From NCBI GenBank assembly GCA_020633655.1, contig JACKDF010000007.1:248001-312000 (forward strand): DNA of 64,000 nucleotides, read 5' to 3'. This DNA comes from Deferribacteres bacterium (GTDB lineage Bacteria; Zhuqueibacterota; Zhuqueibacteria; Zhuqueibacterales; Geothermadaptataceae). The notes beneath the pieces are model-generated. The model ran no database searches, was not told where the DNA came from, and saw only the letters and a list, made by a program, of their open reading frames with translations. Both the position numbers and the translations under genes were made by a program. Positions 18,925 to 26,961 of this stretch are shown here, piece after piece; position 1 is the stretch's first letter, and the number at the start of each line of letters is the position of its first letter.

Positions 18925-21900
18925 TTGTTTAAAGATGTCATAAAAGAGCAGCTTAAAGTCCCTGCTCACATCGATTATCTGGGCGAACTCCGCGATTTTG
19001 TCACACGAGTAGGCAATAAATACGGGTTGACCAACAAAATAATTAACGCCTATAAACTTGCTATTGATGAAGCTGGTACGAATATCATTCGTCACGCATA
19101 TCGAGAGCAAGATGAACAAGGGTTTATTCTGTTACGTGTTATTATTCGTAAAAATAGCGCGACCGTCAGTTTAATCGATACTGGCAAATATTTTGATCCC
19201 AGGACAGTTAAGGCGCCAGATTTAGATCGTTATGTAGATATCGGTAAAAAAGGTGGGCTTGGTATTTTCATCATCCGCAAATTAATGGATGAAATTGATT
19301 ACCGCAGAACAGAAGAAGGCAATGAACTGCGGATGACAAAATATCGGGACAAAACCAAGAAGCCGGTTAAAAAAGTTGAAGAGCGAAAAACTGCACAAGG
19401 TATTCCTTACACTTTAAAAGGGCAATATTTCTGGAGAATTGCGTTAATATTTTCATTAGCAGTTTTGGGAAGTTACGGATATCTCTATTACAAAGCAGGT
19501 GTGGATAAAACGGAGGAAGCATTTTCACGTTACTGGAGTATTGGTCAAACTGCAAAGTATAATCTTGAGTCTTCTGCCAAAAACAATATGGAATTGGCAG
19601 ATGAATCAAAACGAAAAGATATTCTACGGAACGAATATTATGATGAAATCACGCAGACTATCGCGCCTACCTTCGAGGAGAAAAAGGGACAATTAATTGA
19701 TTTATTTGTGGTTGATGATCGTGAGCTGCTTATTTCCGGACACATAAATATCATCCGGCAAGGCGCAAAATATGGTGCTGAATACCCGATAATTCCAGAA
19801 TCCGTAGAACAAGTTGCAGACAGCGTACAACAATATGAAATGACCATTGCTGGGGCAAATGATCAGGCAACACCCATTGAAATTTATGACTTTAAAATTC
19901 CTGTAAAATACCCAATTAGCGGTGAAAAGTACGGAAATATACATGTTCTGGTTGAGAAGGCAAAAATCGATTCCGAGATTTCTACTTTGCGCTGGGCTTA
20001 CTTTCGATTAACACTTTCCATTCTCGTATTAGCATATCTCGGCATATTTGTTCTTATCTATATTTTACTGAATCCGTTCCGAAAATTAGCGTCATGGATT
20101 CGTGCAATTGACCACGGTGAAGTTGATGATGAAATGGATATTGATGCATCGACGGAAATTGGGGAAATTGCTCAAGCCTTTAGCGAGATGACGAGTAAAT
20201 TTCGTGAGTCTCAAAAAAATCTGGCTGAGCAGGAACGCTTGCAGAAAGAGATGCAGGTTGCCCAGGAAATACAACAAACATTGCTGCCATCAGAGTTTCC
20301 AAAGCTTGAAGGATGCGAACTTGCTTCATATTATAAAGCAGCGAAAGAAGTCGGCGGTGACTACTACGATTTCGTTCAAGTTGATAATGATACCTTAGGC
20401 GTCGTCGTTGCCGACGTCTCTGGAAAAGGTGTTCCAGGCTCACTGGTTATGACCATGATCAGGACGGCTTTACGCACAGAAGCACGGGGAATTCATGACG
20501 CTGCTGAGGTCCTTTCCAAAGTGAATGACTTTGTTTCAATGGATATGAAAAAAGGAATGTTTGTCACCGTTTTTTATGTGATCATTGATACGAAACGCCG
20601 GCGTCTGAATTTCGCCAGCGCGGGACATAATCCACTCATACTTTTTAGACCTTCCACCAACAAAACCTATTACCTTAATCCAAAGGGTTTTCCAATTGGT
20701 ATCCAGTTGGCTGAAAAAGATTTGTTCCGCCAATCGATCGAATCCGATACAATCCAGATGATGGAAGATGATATCATTTTGTTGTATACAGACGGAATCA
20801 CGGAAGCCATGAATGGGCGTCGCCAATTATTCGGTGAGGAGAGACTTTTAAAAATCATTCGAGAGCAGGGCAGTTTGCGTGCAGAAGATTTTGTAGATAA
20901 ACTTCGATTGGAAATTGAGACATTCACGGAAGGCAACGTTCAATATGATGATATAACGTGTGTTACCATCAAAGAAGAATCGAATCCAGAAAAAGAAGAA
21001 CTACGCCGCGCGAAGATCGCACATGCGGAAATACAGGATGGAACAAATATACGTGAGGCCTGCGAAAAGGCGGGAATTACAACATACGCTTATTATAACA
21101 AGTACAAACGGCAGTTCGATGAGCATGGTGTAGATTCATACGAAATCGATGAAGATGTTTCTCTGGAAGCCAAGCATTTCAGTATCGAAGATAAGACAAA
21201 AATGTTCGACATCATAAAAAATCATCCTGAATATGGCGCGAAGAGAATCAGTGAAGAACTCAATACAGAAAAATATAACTTTACAGATATAACCGAAAAG
21301 AAAATTTATGACGAACTTGTTCGAAGCCGTTTAAATACGAAGCAATTACGTGAGGCATATATTGCACGTGGCGCGAAAAGTAAAAAACGTATAAAGCCCC
21401 CCGGTACGCCAATGCTCACGCTTGATGGACGTATCATTATTAATAAAGATGAGCAACCGGATAAAATTGTAAAACCTACGCGAAAAGAACCAAAACAGGA
21501 CGACCACCGATTTGAGAAAACATCTGAAGTGGATATTTCAAAAACCACTTCAAAAGAAAAAACAGAAGAAGTTGATATTAGTTCGATCTCTAAAACATCA
21601 AATGATAACATACAAAATATAAAATCTGATCTGGGAAATAATAGCTCGAAACCTGAAATTGAAGATACGAATGAATTATCAAGCAATGAACTTTCAGAAA
21701 AAGCTCTAAATACAGAAGAAAGTAATGCAAGTGATACACTTTCATTTCTCGATATATTACAAGGTGGCACTAAAGTAACAGAAACTACCAATGAAGAGAA
21801 AAACAATGAAGCCGCACTATTAGAAGATCCAGAAGAGGACACTGATACTCAATCTCCTGGTTTTGATGCTGTAGACGATCTTCTGGAGCAGGAAATATCG

Positions 21901-22785
21901 AGTAGCTTTTCAGATAATTCTTCTTCTGTTTTTGTTGAAGAAGATGAAGCTGTGATCGAAGTGGAAAATAGCGTCAATGGTACTGCTGATAAGGAGAAAA
22001 AAATCGGCAAAAATGAATCTGATCATGTACTACCAGAGATTGATTTGGCCAGCAGTGAAGATACAGAAAATGGTGCTAAAAAAGATCAGGGATTTCACGA
22101 TGAAACACTTGAAATGTTGAGTACAAATATGTCAGATGACAAAAGCGGAGATGATTATGAGAGTTCGGCGTTAGTTGAGGTTACAGATAATAGTTCAGAT
22201 AATTTTAATAATACTAGTGCATTTGTGGAAGAAAATAACGATGATACAGGTATTTTTATTGAATTGTTTTCTGCATCAAGTGATGCAGGGCCTGATGAAA
22301 CAGATATGCTCCCAATGTTTTCTGATCCGCAGGATGTATTTATTAAAAAACGAAAATCTATTTCGAATTCCAATAAACACCCGGACGCTGTATCGCCAGA
22401 GGAAACGCGAAATCAGTTAAAAGAAAAAGAAGGGCTTCTTATTGAAGGATTACGATATTATAAGCGTAAAGAGTTTGAGCAAGCGATTGTTAAATTTACA
22501 GATGCCGTAAAAAAATATCCAAATTTTAAAGAAGCACACAGCATTTTAGGAAATGCATTTTTCCGAACAGGTCAACTTGAGGAGGCGATGAAGGCCTATT
22601 TCAATGTGATTAAAATGGATAGCACTGATGCCACAGCCAGAGAGAATATCGGTGTTATTTACGCCAATCGAGGAGAATATTCTCAAGCAGTGGATCAATG
22701 GAAAAAAATCCTCAAGCATGATCCATCAAGAGCAGATATAAAATTAAAGATCAATGAGGCGTTGGATTTAATCGGACATAAATAG
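18925..22785 (+). CDS. Fused RsbW-like kinase / HAMP / RsbU-like PP2C phosphatase with HTH and TPR domains
   Basis: 1286-residue membrane signalling protein. Residues 1-140 are an RsbW/SpoIIAB-type ATPase ('AIDEAGTNIIRHAY' N-box with N53; 'GGLGIFIIRKLMDEIDY' lid). Then come a membrane helix (about 166-188), an extracytoplasmic sensor region (to about 355), a second helix (357-385) and a HAMP linker. A full SpoIIE/RsbU PP2C phosphatase spans about 442-684 ('GGDYYDF', 'ADVSGKGVPGSL', 'ASAGHNP', 'LLYTDGITEA', 'VQYDDITCV'). Residues about 690-815 resemble paired transposase helix-turn-helix domains ('NIREACEKAGITTYAYYNKY', 'NHPEYGAKRISEEL'). An acidic disordered stretch (about 830-1160) and three TPRs end it. 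The start is TTG with GAGAG upstream. Kinase and phosphatase would act oppositely on the STAS protein encoded next. Confidence 0.9.
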   Translation: MFKDVIKEQLKVPAHIDYLGELRDFVTRVGNKYGLTNKIINAYKLAIDEAGTNIIRHAYREQDEQGFILLRVIIRKNSATVSLIDTGKYFDPRTVKAPDLDRYVDIGKKGGLGIFIIRKLMDEIDYRRTEEGNELRMTKYRDKTKKPVKKVEERKTAQGIPYTLKGQYFWRIALIFSLAVLGSYGYLYYKAGVDKTEEAFSRYWSIGQTAKYNLESSAKNNMELADESKRKDILRNEYYDEITQTIAPTFEEKKGQLIDLFVVDDRELLISGHINIIRQGAKYGAEYPIIPESVEQVADSVQQYEMTIAGANDQATPIEIYDFKIPVKYPISGEKYGNIHVLVEKAKIDSEISTLRWAYFRLTLSILVLAYLGIFVLIYILLNPFRKLASWIRAIDHGEVDDEMDIDASTEIGEIAQAFSEMTSKFRESQKNLAEQERLQKEMQVAQEIQQTLLPSEFPKLEGCELASYYKAAKEVGGDYYDFVQVDNDTLGVVVADVSGKGVPGSLVMTMIRTALRTEARGIHDAAEVLSKVNDFVSMDMKKGMFVTVFYVIIDTKRRRLNFASAGHNPLILFRPSTNKTYYLNPKGFPIGIQLAEKDLFRQSIESDTIQMMEDDIILLYTDGITEAMNGRRQLFGEERLLKIIREQGSLRAEDFVDKLRLEIETFTEGNVQYDDITCVTIKEESNPEKEELRRAKIAHAEIQDGTNIREACEKAGITTYAYYNKYKRQFDEHGVDSYEIDEDVSLEAKHFSIEDKTKMFDIIKNHPEYGAKRISEELNTEKYNFTDITEKKIYDELVRSRLNTKQLREAYIARGAKSKKRIKPPGTPMLTLDGRIIINKDEQPDKIVKPTRKEPKQDDHRFEKTSEVDISKTTSKEKTEEVDISSISKTSNDNIQNIKSDLGNNSSKPEIEDTNELSSNELSEKALNTEESNASDTLSFLDILQGGTKVTETTNEEKNNEAALLEDPEEDTDTQSPGFDAVDDLLEQEISSSFSDNSSSVFVEEDEAVIEVENSVNGTADKEKKIGKNESDHVLPEIDLASSEDTENGAKKDQGFHDETLEMLSTNMSDDKSGDDYESSALVEVTDNSSDNFNNTSAFVEENNDDTGIFIELFSASSDAGPDETDMLPMFSDPQDVFIKKRKSISNSNKHPDAVSPEETRNQLKEKEGLLIEGLRYYKRKEFEQAIVKFTDAVKKYPNFKEAHSILGNAFFRTGQLEEAMKAYFNVIKMDSTDATARENIGVIYANRGEYSQAVDQWKKILKHDPSRADIKLKINEALDLIGHK

Positions 22786-22803
22786 TTAAATCTCTCGTTT
22801 TTA

Positions 22804-22832
22804 TTGACATTAGCTTACATCTATTGTATATT
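22804..22832 (+). promoter_or_regulatory. Sigma-70-type promoter for the STAS gene
   Basis: TTGACA (22804-22809), a 17-base spacer and TATATT (22827-22832) lie 42 bases before the STAS start codon. The hexamers match the one before the tRNA cluster, including the preceding TTG. It would let the antagonist be transcribed apart from the large kinase/phosphatase gene. Confidence 0.7.
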
Positions 22833-22874
22833 GCTGAATGTATAATTTGCGAAAAATATCTTTAGGAGACAACC

Positions 22875-23540
22875 ATGGAAGGTATTCAGGTGTCGGTTGA
22901 AAGAGCGGGTGCGAATAGGAATATCGCGGTTATTAAGGTTGGTGGTTATATTGATACCACTACGTCTGCGGAGTTAGAGCACTCACTTAACACCTTAATT
23001 AAAGCCAATACCTATAAAATCATTATCGATTTAGGCAATGTTGATTACATTAGTAGTGCTGGCTGGGGCATTTTTATTAGTGAAATCAAGGGCATTCGAG
23101 AAAAGGGCGGTGATTTAAAGCTCATTCGAATGATTCCGGATGTTTTTGAAGTATTTGAACTTCTTGAATTTCATTATATTATTAAGTCATTTGATACCCT
23201 TGAGGATGCAATAAACGATTTTGAAGGTGGCAGTGTACCTTCGAGACCTGCTGCAAAAGAAATTTCAGGGGACCATGTTGATTCAGCGCCCACAACAGAA
23301 CGGCGGGAAAATCGGGAAGAAAAACATACAAATACAAGAACGAATGCTCTATCCTCAACCGATCACATAATTCGGGCTGCGACAGAAAATCCGATGGTTG
23401 GACTTTTTAAATTGAAAAAAATTTTAAACAGCGCAAAATATGGAAATGTTCGAATTGGATATTTTCAATTAAAACGGATTTTAAAACAAAACGATCTTGA
23501 TTCAAAAAACAAACGTGTTGAATACCAGAATACAAATTAA
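22875..23540 (+). CDS. STAS-domain anti-anti-sigma factor with C-terminal HTH-like extension
   Basis: 221 residues. Residues 1-115 are a STAS domain of the SpoIIAA/RsbV kind: 'IIDLGNVDYISSAGWG' with S61 at the position usually phosphorylated by the cognate kinase. The Asp that normally precedes it is replaced by Ser. In partner switching the dephosphorylated STAS protein binds the RsbW kinase and frees its target. The C-terminal segment (about 164-217: 'ATENPMVGLFKLKKIL', 'FQLKRILKQNDL') resembles the second helix-turn-helix of the preceding protein. AGGAGA upstream of the ATG is a good ribosome site. Its position directly after the fused kinase/phosphatase gene makes it the probable partner. 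Confidence 0.9.
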   Translation: MEGIQVSVERAGANRNIAVIKVGGYIDTTTSAELEHSLNTLIKANTYKIIIDLGNVDYISSAGWGIFISEIKGIREKGGDLKLIRMIPDVFEVFELLEFHYIIKSFDTLEDAINDFEGGSVPSRPAAKEISGDHVDSAPTTERRENREEKHTNTRTNALSSTDHIIRAATENPMVGLFKLKKILNSAKYGNVRIGYFQLKRILKQNDLDSKNKRVEYQNTN

Positions 23541-23717
23541 AAGGATGCATCAGAATTTCCTTCCTGAATCCCTTTCTTTTATATATTTTCGCAAAAGCTG
23601 GTTGCAAGAGCAGTTTGTAATGTGCTAATTTTAAATGTTTGTATTGATTGGGGAATGTTTTAACTACCATGAAATAAATTCGTTAAGCTAAAAAAATATT
23701 CTCAATTAAGATTTTCT

Positions 23718-23747
23718 AAGGCAGGTATGTTTCCTGCCTTTTGTTTT
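23718..23747 (+). terminator. Intrinsic terminator hairpin just before obg
   Basis: An 8-bp perfect stem AAGGCAGG/CCTGCCTT (23718-23725 with 23733-23740), a 7-base loop and the T-rich tail TTGTTTT. It ends the STAS transcript. It finishes right at the obg ribosome site (AAGGA, 23748-23752), so transcription of obg from further upstream must read through it. Confidence 0.85.
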
Positions 23748-23757
23748 AAGGATTATT

Positions 23758-24738
23758 ATGTTTGTTGATCAGGCAAAAATATTTATCGAATCTGGAAGAG
23801 GGGGCAGTGGCTGTGTTAGTTTTAGACGGGAAAAATTCGTCCCTAAGGGCGGCCCGGATGGCGGAGATGGAGGAAAAGGAGGAAGTGTAATATTTGTAGC
23901 GAATGATTCGCTTCGAAGTTTATTGGATTTTCAAAAGAAAAAACACTTTAAAGCTAACAGGGGGGAGCACGGTCGAGGCGCAAATTGCAATGGAAAAAAT
24001 GGAACGGATATTAAAATAAAAGTACCTGTCGGGACAATGGTATTTGATGAAAATTCAGGCGAACTGCTTGCTGATTTTGTTAAAAACAAACAAAAGGTTG
24101 TGATTGCAAAAGGAGGTCGCGGTGGAAGAGGTAATGCCAAGTATAAAACATCGACGAAGCAGGCGCCTCGAAATTGGCAGGTTGGCGAATTAGGGGAGGC
24201 ACGAAATATCCGGTTGGAGCTTAAAGTTATTGCTGATGTTGGTTTGGTTGGATTCCCGAATGCTGGTAAATCCACTTTTTTATCGAAAGTTTCTGCAGCC
24301 AGACCGAAAATTGCAGATTATCCCTTTACTACCTTGCAACCCAATCTAGGTATTGTGAAATACCGGGATTTTTCTTCGTTTGCAATAGCGGATATCCCTG
24401 GTTTGATCGAAGGTGCACATCGTGGAAAGGGCCTGGGGTATCAATTTTTACGACATATAGAGCGAACACGTGTTTTGTTGTTTTTAGTTGATCCGAATTC
24501 AGAAGAGCCCTATAAAGACTATTTAACTCTACAAGATGAATTAAAATTGTTCGATAGTAAATTGCTTTTGAAACCTCACCTGATTGCACTTTCTAAGTGT
24601 GATACACAAGTCGATAGCGTACTTCAAAAATTGATTGATGAATTTCAAAAACCCGTTTTCATCATATCCAGCGTGACCGGTGAGGGAATTCCGACCCTAT
24701 TAGATGAGCTTTGGAAAGTAGTTAATATTTCAAATTAA
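23758..24738 (+). CDS. obg: GTPase Obg (CgtA), ribosome assembly factor
   Basis: Essential GTPase that binds the 50S subunit and links ribosome assembly to growth and stress. The N-terminal Obg fold (1-158) is glycine-rich ('GGDGGKGGSVIFVA', 'GGRGGRGNAKYKTSTKQAPR'). The G domain begins with 'GLVGFPNAGKSTFLSKVS' (G1, about 163-180), 'YPFTTLQPNLG' (G2), 'DIPGLIEGAHRGKGLG' (G3) and 'ALSKCD' as G4. The 326-residue length is that of a short Obg without the extra C-terminal OCT domain. In Gram-positive bacteria Obg associates physically and functionally with the sigma-B partner-switching system, so its position next to an RsbW/RsbU/STAS module is notable. Confidence 0.97.
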   Translation: MFVDQAKIFIESGRGGSGCVSFRREKFVPKGGPDGGDGGKGGSVIFVANDSLRSLLDFQKKKHFKANRGEHGRGANCNGKNGTDIKIKVPVGTMVFDENSGELLADFVKNKQKVVIAKGGRGGRGNAKYKTSTKQAPRNWQVGELGEARNIRLELKVIADVGLVGFPNAGKSTFLSKVSAARPKIADYPFTTLQPNLGIVKYRDFSSFAIADIPGLIEGAHRGKGLGYQFLRHIERTRVLLFLVDPNSEEPYKDYLTLQDELKLFDSKLLLKPHLIALSKCDTQVDSVLQKLIDEFQKPVFIISSVTGEGIPTLLDELWKVVNISN

Positions 24739-24759
24739 TATCCACGGTAGGAGTTAATT

Positions 24760-25878
24760 GTGAGAGATTGGTGGGCATCTCCTGATGAAGTCGGTATACT
24801 ATTAAATTTAAGCAATGTTTATGGTATAGGACATGTAAAATTACGCTTGCTCATTGGAGGCAACAATAAACCGTCACATATACTAAAGCTTCCTATAAAC
24901 GAGCTTACGAAGTTTACAGGTATTTCTCAAAAAGTAGCAACACAAATTCATAAAGCGACTTTCGATGATTATGGGGCTAAGCAACTGGAACAGGCTGAGA
25001 AACATAACGCAAGCATTGTTAATTTCTGGGACCCTGCTTATCCTGATAAATTAAAGAAAATTACCGATCCTCCCATCTTCTTGTTTGTGAAAGGTCAAAC
25101 AGCTGTTCTGAATTCATTTTCGCTTGCGGTTGTAGGAACAAGGTCCCCTACTGTTTATGGCAAAAATATCACTATTAATATTTCGCGAGAACTTGTTGAA
25201 TCTGGGATAACGATTGTAAGTGGTTTGGCTCGTGGTATTGATACTATCGCACATACCGAAACTCTCAAATTAAATGGGATAACCATCGCGGTGCTGGGTA
25301 GCGGCTTAGATATGTTATATCCACCGGAAAATCGCAAATTGGCCACAGAAATTGCAAAAAATGGTGCGATTATCAGTGAATTTCCTTTTGGAACTAAACC
25401 TGATGCAATTAATTTCCCACGCCGGAATAGAATCATCAGTGGATTGTCTGCTGGTACTGTTGTCACTGAGGCCGGTCAACGAAGCGGAGCATTGATTACT
25501 GCCTATCAAGCCTTGGAGCAGAACAGAGAGGTATTTGCAATTCCAGGAAGTATTTTTTCACAGAAGCATGTCGGTTCGAATAAATTGATAAAAGAAGGTG
25601 CTAAGCTTGTGGCTAATGTGGAAGATATTCTCGAAGAATTGCCTGCCCAAGGTGATTTGTTTTCTGCGGCGAAAGGGACAAATATTGCTGAGGATTTGAC
25701 CGCTGATGAAAAAGAAATTCTAGCTGTTTTGCGCAGTGGCGAACAGCATATTGATCACCTTGGTGAAATTCTTCAGAAGAAAACACCGTTATTGCTGAGC
25801 ACCCTTTTAAAGCTTGAATTGAATGGATTTGTACTTCAGCAACCAGGAAAAATTTTTGTGCTCAACAAAAGAATTTAA
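24760..25878 (+). CDS. dprA: DNA-processing protein DprA (Smf)
   Basis: Loads RecA onto incoming single-stranded DNA during transformation; it is widespread also in bacteria not known to be competent. 372 residues. The N-terminal helix-hairpin-helix-like region is residues 1-65. The Rossmann-type DprA domain shows 'VVGTRSPTVYG', 'VSGLARGIDTIAH', 'AVLGSGLDMLYPPEN', 'SEFPFG', 'FPRRNRIISGLS' and 'EAGQRSGALITAYQALEQNR'. The C-terminal winged-helix (DprA_WH) covers about 305-370. GTG start with TAGGAG six bases upstream. It follows obg closely. A ComEA-like gene and recA are also in this window. Confidence 0.96.
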   Translation: MRDWWASPDEVGILLNLSNVYGIGHVKLRLLIGGNNKPSHILKLPINELTKFTGISQKVATQIHKATFDDYGAKQLEQAEKHNASIVNFWDPAYPDKLKKITDPPIFLFVKGQTAVLNSFSLAVVGTRSPTVYGKNITINISRELVESGITIVSGLARGIDTIAHTETLKLNGITIAVLGSGLDMLYPPENRKLATEIAKNGAIISEFPFGTKPDAINFPRRNRIISGLSAGTVVTEAGQRSGALITAYQALEQNREVFAIPGSIFSQKHVGSNKLIKEGAKLVANVEDILEELPAQGDLFSAAKGTNIAEDLTADEKEILAVLRSGEQHIDHLGEILQKKTPLLLSTLLKLELNGFVLQQPGKIFVLNKRI

Positions 25879-25902
25879 AAAAGGAATTTGGAGAAAAATA
25901 AA

Positions 25903-25932
25903 TTGACATTGGATACTATTCTTTTGTATATT
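25903..25932 (+). promoter_or_regulatory. Sigma-70-type promoter of the tRNA cluster
   Basis: TTGACA (25903-25908), an 18-base spacer and TATATT (25927-25932) sit 11 bases before the mature 5' end of the first tRNA. Both elements are near consensus and the placement leaves only a very short 5' leader. Confidence 0.75.
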
Positions 25933-25943
25933 CCACGTCTCTT

Positions 25944-26027
25944 GGAGGGCTAGTCCTAATTGGTAAGGCAGCGGTCTTGAAAACCGCCGGGCTAACGCCC
26001 ATGGGGGTTCGAGTCCCTCGCCCTCCG
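25944..26027 (+). tRNA. tRNA-Ser (anticodon TGA)
   Basis: 84 bases. The acceptor stem GGAGGGC pairs with GCCCTCC, followed by discriminator G. The anticodon loop CTTGAAA is closed by a GCGGT/ACCGC stem, with TGA at 25978-25980. The extended variable arm and T loop TTCGAGT fit a class II serine tRNA. CCA is not encoded. Confidence 0.95.
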
Positions 26028-26040
26028 CATAGTTTAAGAG

Positions 26041-26127
26041 GGAGAGGTGGCTGAGCGGCTGAAAGCGGCACCCTGCTAAGGTGTTATACTGGTAACGGTA
26101 TCGAGGGTTCGAATCCCTCCCTCTCCG
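26041..26127 (+). tRNA. tRNA-Ser (anticodon GCT)
   Basis: 87 bases. The acceptor GGAGAGG pairs with CCTCTCC and discriminator G follows. The anticodon loop CTGCTAA holds GCT at 26075-26077. There is a long variable arm with a short stem (ATACTGGTAACGGTAT) and the T loop is TTCGAAT. It reads AGC/AGU serine codons. Confidence 0.95.
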
Positions 26128-26146
26128 CAGCTAAAATTTTAAAATT

Positions 26147-26219
26147 GCGCCCGTGGCTCAACGGATAGAGCGTCTGGCTACGGACCAGGAGGTTGGAGGT
26201 TCGAATCCTCCCGGGCGTA
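26147..26219 (+). tRNA. tRNA-Arg (anticodon ACG)
   Basis: 73 bases. The acceptor GCGCCCG pairs with CGGGCGT (one G-U at the end), discriminator A. The anticodon loop CTACGGA has ACG at 26180-26182. A34 of this tRNA is the standard bacterial target for deamination to inosine by TadA, whose gene starts about 55 bases downstream. Confidence 0.95.
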
Positions 26220-26232
26220 CTTTTCAAAATCA

Positions 26233-26257
26233 CAAGGAATCTTTGATTCCTTGTTTT
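26233..26257 (+). terminator. Intrinsic terminator after tRNA-Arg
   Basis: A perfect 9-bp stem CAAGGAATC/GATTCCTTG (26233-26241 with 26245-26253), a TTT loop and a TTTT tail, ending 16 bases before the tadA ATG. It would end the Ser-Ser-Arg tRNA transcript, or reduce read-through into tadA. Confidence 0.8.
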
Positions 26258-26273
26258 ATATGTGGGTGATCAG

Positions 26274-26741
26274 ATGCACGATCGCTGGATGAAAATGGCT
26301 TTTGAGGAGGCACTCAAAGCCCGCAAAATCGGCGAGGTTCCTATTGGCTCTGTCATTGTTCGTGACAATGCTGTAATTGGAAGAGGGTATAATCTGGTCG
26401 AGACCAGAAATGATCCAACGGCACATGCGGAAATTATCGCCATACGCGATGCCGCACGGCAAAATCAGTCGTGGCGATTGGCTGGCGCATCTATTTATGT
26501 GACGATTGAACCTTGTCCGATGTGTGTTGGGGCGATACATTTGGCGCGTATAAATCAAATTGTTTTTGGGGCCAACGATATTCGATTTGGTGCATGTGGT
26601 TCCTATGTTGATTTAACAAAATTGCAGTCGATGACTTCACCCTTTGATGTGGTTTCGGGTGTAAATGCTGAATCTGCGAGTGAACTCTTGAAAGAATTTT
26701 TTCGTGAAGTGCGTGCGAAAAATAAAATTGCGGGGCCGTAG
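26274..26741 (+). CDS. tadA: tRNA-specific adenosine(34) deaminase TadA
   Basis: Zinc-dependent deaminase that converts A34 of tRNA-Arg(ACG) to inosine so that CGU, CGC and CGA codons are read. About 155 residues. The zinc site is 'TAHAEIIAIRDAAR' (His ligand and catalytic Glu, HAE) and 'EPCPMCVGAIHLARI' (PCxxC). 'GEVPIGSVIV' is the usual N-terminal strand. A GTG at 26262 is in frame, but GGTGATC just before the ATG at 26274 matches the anti-SD and the ATG gives the standard N terminus. The last ten bases, including the TAG stop, lie inside the following tRNA-Ala gene. Its substrate tRNA gene lies directly upstream. Confidence 0.95.
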   Translation: MHDRWMKMAFEEALKARKIGEVPIGSVIVRDNAVIGRGYNLVETRNDPTAHAEIIAIRDAARQNQSWRLAGASIYVTIEPCPMCVGAIHLARINQIVFGANDIRFGACGSYVDLTKLQSMTSPFDVVSGVNAESASELLKEFFREVRAKNKIAGP

Positions 26742-26804
26742 CTCAGTTGGGAGAGCGTCGCGTTCGCAATGCGAAGGCCGTGGGTTCGAATCCCATCGGC
26801 TCCA
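26732..26804 (+). tRNA. tRNA-Ala (anticodon CGC)
   Basis: 73 bases. The acceptor GGGGCCG pairs with CGGCTCC, discriminator A. The anticodon loop TTCGCAA is closed by TCGCG/TGCGA, with CGC at 26765-26767. T loop TTCGAAT. Its first ten bases are also the end of the tadA reading frame. Confidence 0.95.
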
Positions 26805-26814
26805 CAAAAAAGAT

Positions 26815-26900
26815 GGAGAGGTGCCAGAGTGGCCGAATGGGGCGGTCTCGAAAACCGTTGTGGTCTTTGATCACCGGGGGTTCGAATCCCTCCCTCTCCG
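26815..26900 (+). tRNA. tRNA-Ser (anticodon CGA)
   Basis: 86 bases. The acceptor GGAGAGG pairs with CCTCTCC, discriminator G. The loop CTCGAAA holds CGA at 26849-26851. Long variable arm (TGTGGTCTTTGATCACC). The acceptor stem is identical to that of the GCT serine tRNA, suggesting local duplication. Confidence 0.95.
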
Positions 26901-26961
26901 CTCTTTGGATGTTTAATTTTTTTCGATAATTATGAATAGAAAAATGATTATCGTATTTTAT

